A DNA stretch of 34,039 nt from Bacillota bacterium (GTDB lineage Bacteria > Bacillota > Sulfobacillia > Sulfobacillales > Sulfobacillaceae). The notes under the pieces are model-generated. The model made no database searches, was not told the DNA's origin, and worked only from the letters and a program-made list of their open reading frames with translations. The stretch's first letter is position 1, and each line of letters starts with the position of its first letter. Of this stretch, positions 31,898-34,039 are shown piece by piece. Position numbers and translations under genes: made by a program. The stretch is from the NCBI GenBank assembly GCA_021784595.1, contig JAJYHT010000056.1, positions 1-34,039 on the forward strand. Direction: 5' to 3'.

Positions 31898-33076
31898 TCA
31901 ATCCTCGCACCCCTGCTCATCCAGCGCCAGCCGCCGAATGCCCAGAGATCGCAAAGCGGCTAACAGCGCATCCCGTTGATCGGCCGGATCGCCCCACCCG
32001 ACCCAAAGCCAGGAGGGCCCAGTGTCCGCCATCGTAACAAAGGCGCCTTGCCAGGCTGTCGCGTCTGCATTCCAGCGAATGTCGGCCAACACCGCATCGG
32101 GCGTTACACCCTGTTGGGCACAATACGTGGCGAGAGCCTGCTCGATGATCACGTCATTCCACCACTCCAGGCCGGCATCGAGCGCGTCGGACCAGAGATC
32201 CGGGAACCCGGGCCAGACCGATACCGCCTTCATCGTCCGTGCGAGCAGTGTCGTGACCGTTTCTTGCCAGGCCGTTAATGCTGCCATCTGGTCGGCGTCG
32301 GAAGCAAACAGCGGGACGTCCGTGTCCCACAGCGGCCCCGCCGGGGTGGTAGACTCCTCGTCTCCGGCGCGGATGACCGCGCCGACGAGAAAGCGGAGGC
32401 GGAGCGTTGTGGCCGTGGCCTCCTCCGGCTCTGCTTCGGGATCGTGCGAAGCGCGTGGTATGGGATTTGCCGTCTGCCGCGTCACGTGGGCACACAGGAT
32501 CTGCAGCCAGCGGCGGCGCTCCGACCAGGTATCCGGCAGATCGGCCAGACGATACAGCCCGGGAAACAGCACCACGCTCGGGGCGGCGCCGAGGAGACCG
32601 TGTTGGCGAAAACTGCGGGCCAGGGCATCCAGCGTGTGTCCGAAGGGCACGGTTAACGGGAGCGACGATCCGGGGGGCGTAAAGAAAATGATCGGAATCA
32701 GAAACGCGGTGGCCTCGCCCGGTACCGGATTCGGTGGTGTTGCTGCGTGGTCTGCGTCAGCGGATGCGTTGGGCATCATCAGGAGTTCGACCGTGGACGC
32801 CGCGTCTTCCGCCCAAAAAGTCACACAGTCGGCAGCCTCATGGGCGTGGCGGGACTCTAATGTGGTCAGGGCTTGCAGAATCTTCCGATCCAATCCCTGC
32901 GTCACCAAGCGGATGACGCACTCGATCAGCCGTTCTTCGGTGGGCGAGAGGTCTTCCGTGTCCGGTTCTGCGGCCACGGCCTGGGCAAGCGTGATCAGCC
33001 GTTGGGTACTATCGGATGATTGGCTCCGCCTTTTGCGCGACGGGGATGCGTGGGCGTGTTTGAGTGTTGAGGACAT
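31898..33076 (-). CDS. Hypothetical protein, possibly DUF2863-like
   Basis: A 392-aa protein without recognised catalytic motifs. The first 25 residues are basic and Ser rich; helices follow (STQRLITLAQAVAAEP, EERLIECVIRLV), then a hydrophobic beta region (ATAFLIPIIFFTPPG, APSVVLFPGLYRLADLP) and a second domain with FLVGAVIR and a Trp-rich end (WLWVGWGDP). The overall order loosely recalls DUF2863, a family of unknown function, but this is only a memory-based resemblance. It lies 57 nt after the clamp fragment and upstream of topB in the leftward block, with its own terminator. A role in replication or maintenance of the element is possible by context only. Confidence 0.6.
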   Translation of the reverse strand: MSSTLKHAHASPSRKRRSQSSDSTQRLITLAQAVAAEPDTEDLSPTEERLIECVIRLVTQGLDRKILQALTTLESRHAHEAADCVTFWAEDAASTVELLMMPNASADADHAATPPNPVPGEATAFLIPIIFFTPPGSSLPLTVPFGHTLDALARSFRQHGLLGAAPSVVLFPGLYRLADLPDTWSERRRWLQILCAHVTRQTANPIPRASHDPEAEPEEATATTLRLRFLVGAVIRAGDEESTTPAGPLWDTDVPLFASDADQMAALTAWQETVTTLLARTMKAVSVWPGFPDLWSDALDAGLEWWNDVIIEQALATYCAQQGVTPDAVLADIRWNADATAWQGAFVTMADTGPSWLWVGWGDPADQRDALLAALRSLGIRRLALDEQGCED

Positions 33077-33101
33077 AGGGCACCTCCGAGGGATGGGGAT
33101 G

Positions 33102-33126
33102 CCCGGAGCGCATTCCGCACTCCGGG
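33102..33126. repeat. GC-rich hairpin between clamp fragment and the 392-aa gene
   Basis: CCCGGAG (33102-33108) and CTCCGGG (33120-33126) form a perfect 7-bp stem with an 11-nt loop in the 57-nt gap between genes. No T-run. Confidence 0.45.
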
Positions 33127-33133
33127 AACCTAA

Positions 33134-33640
33134 CTAGACCAGTTGGCGCAAGGGCAGCACCACATGGAAATACGTGGGATCTGCCACAGTGCGGATCCGG
33201 GCGGCCGATTGCACCCCGGACCATTCCATCACGCCGTCGTCACCCTGCAAGGACTTCAGCGCGTCTAACACAAACGTGGCATTAAAGAGCACCGACATTT
33301 CGGGGCCTTCACTAGCACAGTCCAGCGATTCGAGGGCCTGGCCGAGATCAGCGGCGGTTGCCTCGATTTGCAGAGTGCCCGTCTGGTGACGCAGCATGAT
33401 CGCATTGGACCGTTCGCGCGACGCAATCAATTGCGCCCGTTCGACACTGCCTTTCAAGTCCGCTACGGGGAAATGGATCTGCACGAGATACTCCTCGGGC
33501 ACCGCCCGCGAATAATCCGGGAATTCGCCGTCGATAACGCGGGATTGCAGCACGGTACCCTCACTGGTCCACTGGATGAACCCGGACGCGAGGGTGATGG
33601 TGACCGGGTGTGTCCCGGTGCCGAGTTTGGCGCCTTCTTT
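33134..33640 (-). pseudogene. DnaN-like sliding clamp, truncated by an IS66 insertion
   Basis: The 168 codons match the C-terminal part of the DNA polymerase III beta clamp: SRVIDGEFPDYSRAVP (end of domain II), then SVERAQLIASRERSNAIMLR, the FNATFVLDALKSL helix and the C-terminal VVLPLRQLV. A full clamp has about 370 residues, so domain I and most of domain II are missing. At 33640/33641 the frame runs into the left end of an IS66-type element; the open frame continues to 33853, but those residues are antisense to the transposon gene and not clamp-like. A clamp carried on a mobile element is unusual. The missing 5' part may lie beyond the insertion, outside the window. Confidence 0.8.
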
Positions 33641-34039
33641 GTAAGCGTCAAATCTTACCCACATTCCATTCGGCGCGGTTGCACTGCATACTCGGGTTAA
33701 CACACCGATTAAAGGAGTGAAATACCGATGACGACTTCGGAAAGTGAAACGCTCGAACAGGTCTGGTATGCACGAGTACAGGAATTTCGCGCCAGTGGCC
33801 TCAGTGGGCCCCAATGGTGTCAGCCGCGCGGGCTCAAGGTGAAGCAATTGCACTATTGGAATCGAAAATTTCGCACCACCGACGCGACCGCGTCGGAAAC
33901 CACGTGGGTCGCGGTGAACACGCCTGCGCCACCGGAATCGGAATCGGCGCTGATGGTGAGCGTGGGCCCCGCTATCATTGCCGTGCGTCCGGGATTTGAT
34001 CCCACGCTCTTACAGCGTCTGGTGCAGGTGTTGGCCACT
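33641..34039 (+). mobile_element. IS66-family insertion sequence, left end (partial)
   Basis: The element starts with GTAAGCGTCAAATC at 33641; IS66-family ends begin with GTAA. The junction is placed where clamp homology stops. IS66 elements duplicate 8 bp of target, so CCTTCTTT (33633-33640) should recur at the other end, beyond the window. A tnpA gene begins 87 nt inside. Confidence 0.75.
33728..34039 (+). CDS. tnpA: IS66-family accessory protein TnpA (partial, runs off window)
   Basis: An open frame of 104 codons with no stop before the window end. Its start has the IS66 TnpA pattern: VQEFRASGLSGPQWCQPRGL followed by KVKQLHYWNRKFR, a helix-turn-helix DNA-binding region. The later part, VSVGPAIIAVRPGFDPTLLQ followed by RLVQVLA, matches the family's C-terminal strand-helix (GFDP..L..lv.vL). 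In IS66 elements TnpA and TnpB are needed with the TnpC transposase; the latter two must lie to the right. AAAGGAGTG lies 8 nt before ATG 33728. Confidence 0.85.
   Translation, partial: MTTSESETLEQVWYARVQEFRASGLSGPQWCQPRGLKVKQLHYWNRKFRTTDATASETTWVAVNTPAPPESESALMVSVGPAIIAVRPGFDPTLLQRLVQVLAT

Larger units (their letters stand above)
24581..34039. mobile_element. Putative integrated mobile element next to tRNA-Lys (right end outside window)
   Basis: Content changes abruptly after tRNA-Lys: motility and housekeeping genes give way to a ribbon-helix-helix protein, an excisionase-like protein, paired recombination ATPases, a RecB-like nuclease, an HNH nuclease, topoisomerase III, a beta-clamp fragment and an IS66 element. 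Base composition looks more GC-rich than the flagellar region. Tyrosine-recombinase elements often use tRNA 3' ends as attachment sites. No integrase, relaxase or type IV secretion gene is visible, so an integrative conjugative element, integrated plasmid or prophage remnant are all possible. The left boundary is inferred. Confidence 0.6.

Noticed and set aside
29499-33137. Long plus-strand open frames opposite topB and the 392-aa gene (for example 30867-31865 and 32022-33137)
   Set aside because: They are rich in Arg, Gly and Ser, lack ribosome binding sites and known motifs, and lie wholly antisense to genes with clear or coherent coding character. High GC makes such frames common.

Overview
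The window most likely comes from a motile, endospore-forming Firmicute of the Sulfobacillus type. The evidence is a Bacillus/Clostridium-style flagellar cluster (FlhF-FlhG, the small TIGR02530-type operon protein, FliW-CsrA), two Spo0E-like phosphatases, strong GGAGG ribosome binding sites and moderate GC. The genus is inferred from general character, not from a database match.

Region 1 (1-4813) is the 3' half of a flagellar basal-body/hook operon: fliI (partial), fliJ, a PilZ protein, fliK-like, flgD, a TIGR02530-type gene and flgE, closed by an intrinsic terminator. Region 2 (4814-7996) interrupts the cluster with non-flagellar genes: a zinc-less MsrB, two small membrane-anchored or exported proteins of unknown role, and a D-2-hydroxyacid dehydrogenase. 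A pseudoknot-capable inverted repeat lies at 6145-6211. Region 3 (8085-17039) resumes with the export apparatus fliO-P-Q-R-flhB-flhA, the placement regulators flhF-flhG, and two rod-protein genes (flgF/flgG-like). A lytic transglycosylase converges on the last of these. Region 4 (17656-19529) is fliL-fliM-fliN. Convergent to it lies the leftward hook-filament operon (23294-19474): YaaR/DUF327, flgN-like, flgK, flgL, fliW, csrA. The genes together build the hook and rod, the type III export gate, switch components, hook-filament junction proteins and the CsrA/FliW checkpoint. Flagellin, chemotaxis genes and sigma-D are not in view.

Region 5 (23439-24580) holds two tail-to-tail Spo0E-like genes, a small unknown gene, and a tRNA array (fMet, Met, Lys) driven by a near-consensus promoter and ended by a GNRA-loop terminator.

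Region 6 (about 24581-34039) looks like an integrated mobile element next to tRNA-Lys. It begins with five CATCCCCA repeats (possible integrase arm sites), a ribbon-helix-helix protein and an excisionase-like gene. A leftward operon-like block of DNA-processing genes follows: a beta-clamp fragment, an unknown 392-aa protein, topoisomerase III, an HNH nuclease, a RecB/Cas4-like iron-sulfur nuclease, and two paralogous RecA-fold ATPases. The clamp gene is cut by an IS66-family element whose left end is at 33641 and whose tnpA runs off the window. No integrase, relaxase or conjugation gene is visible, so the type of element stays open.
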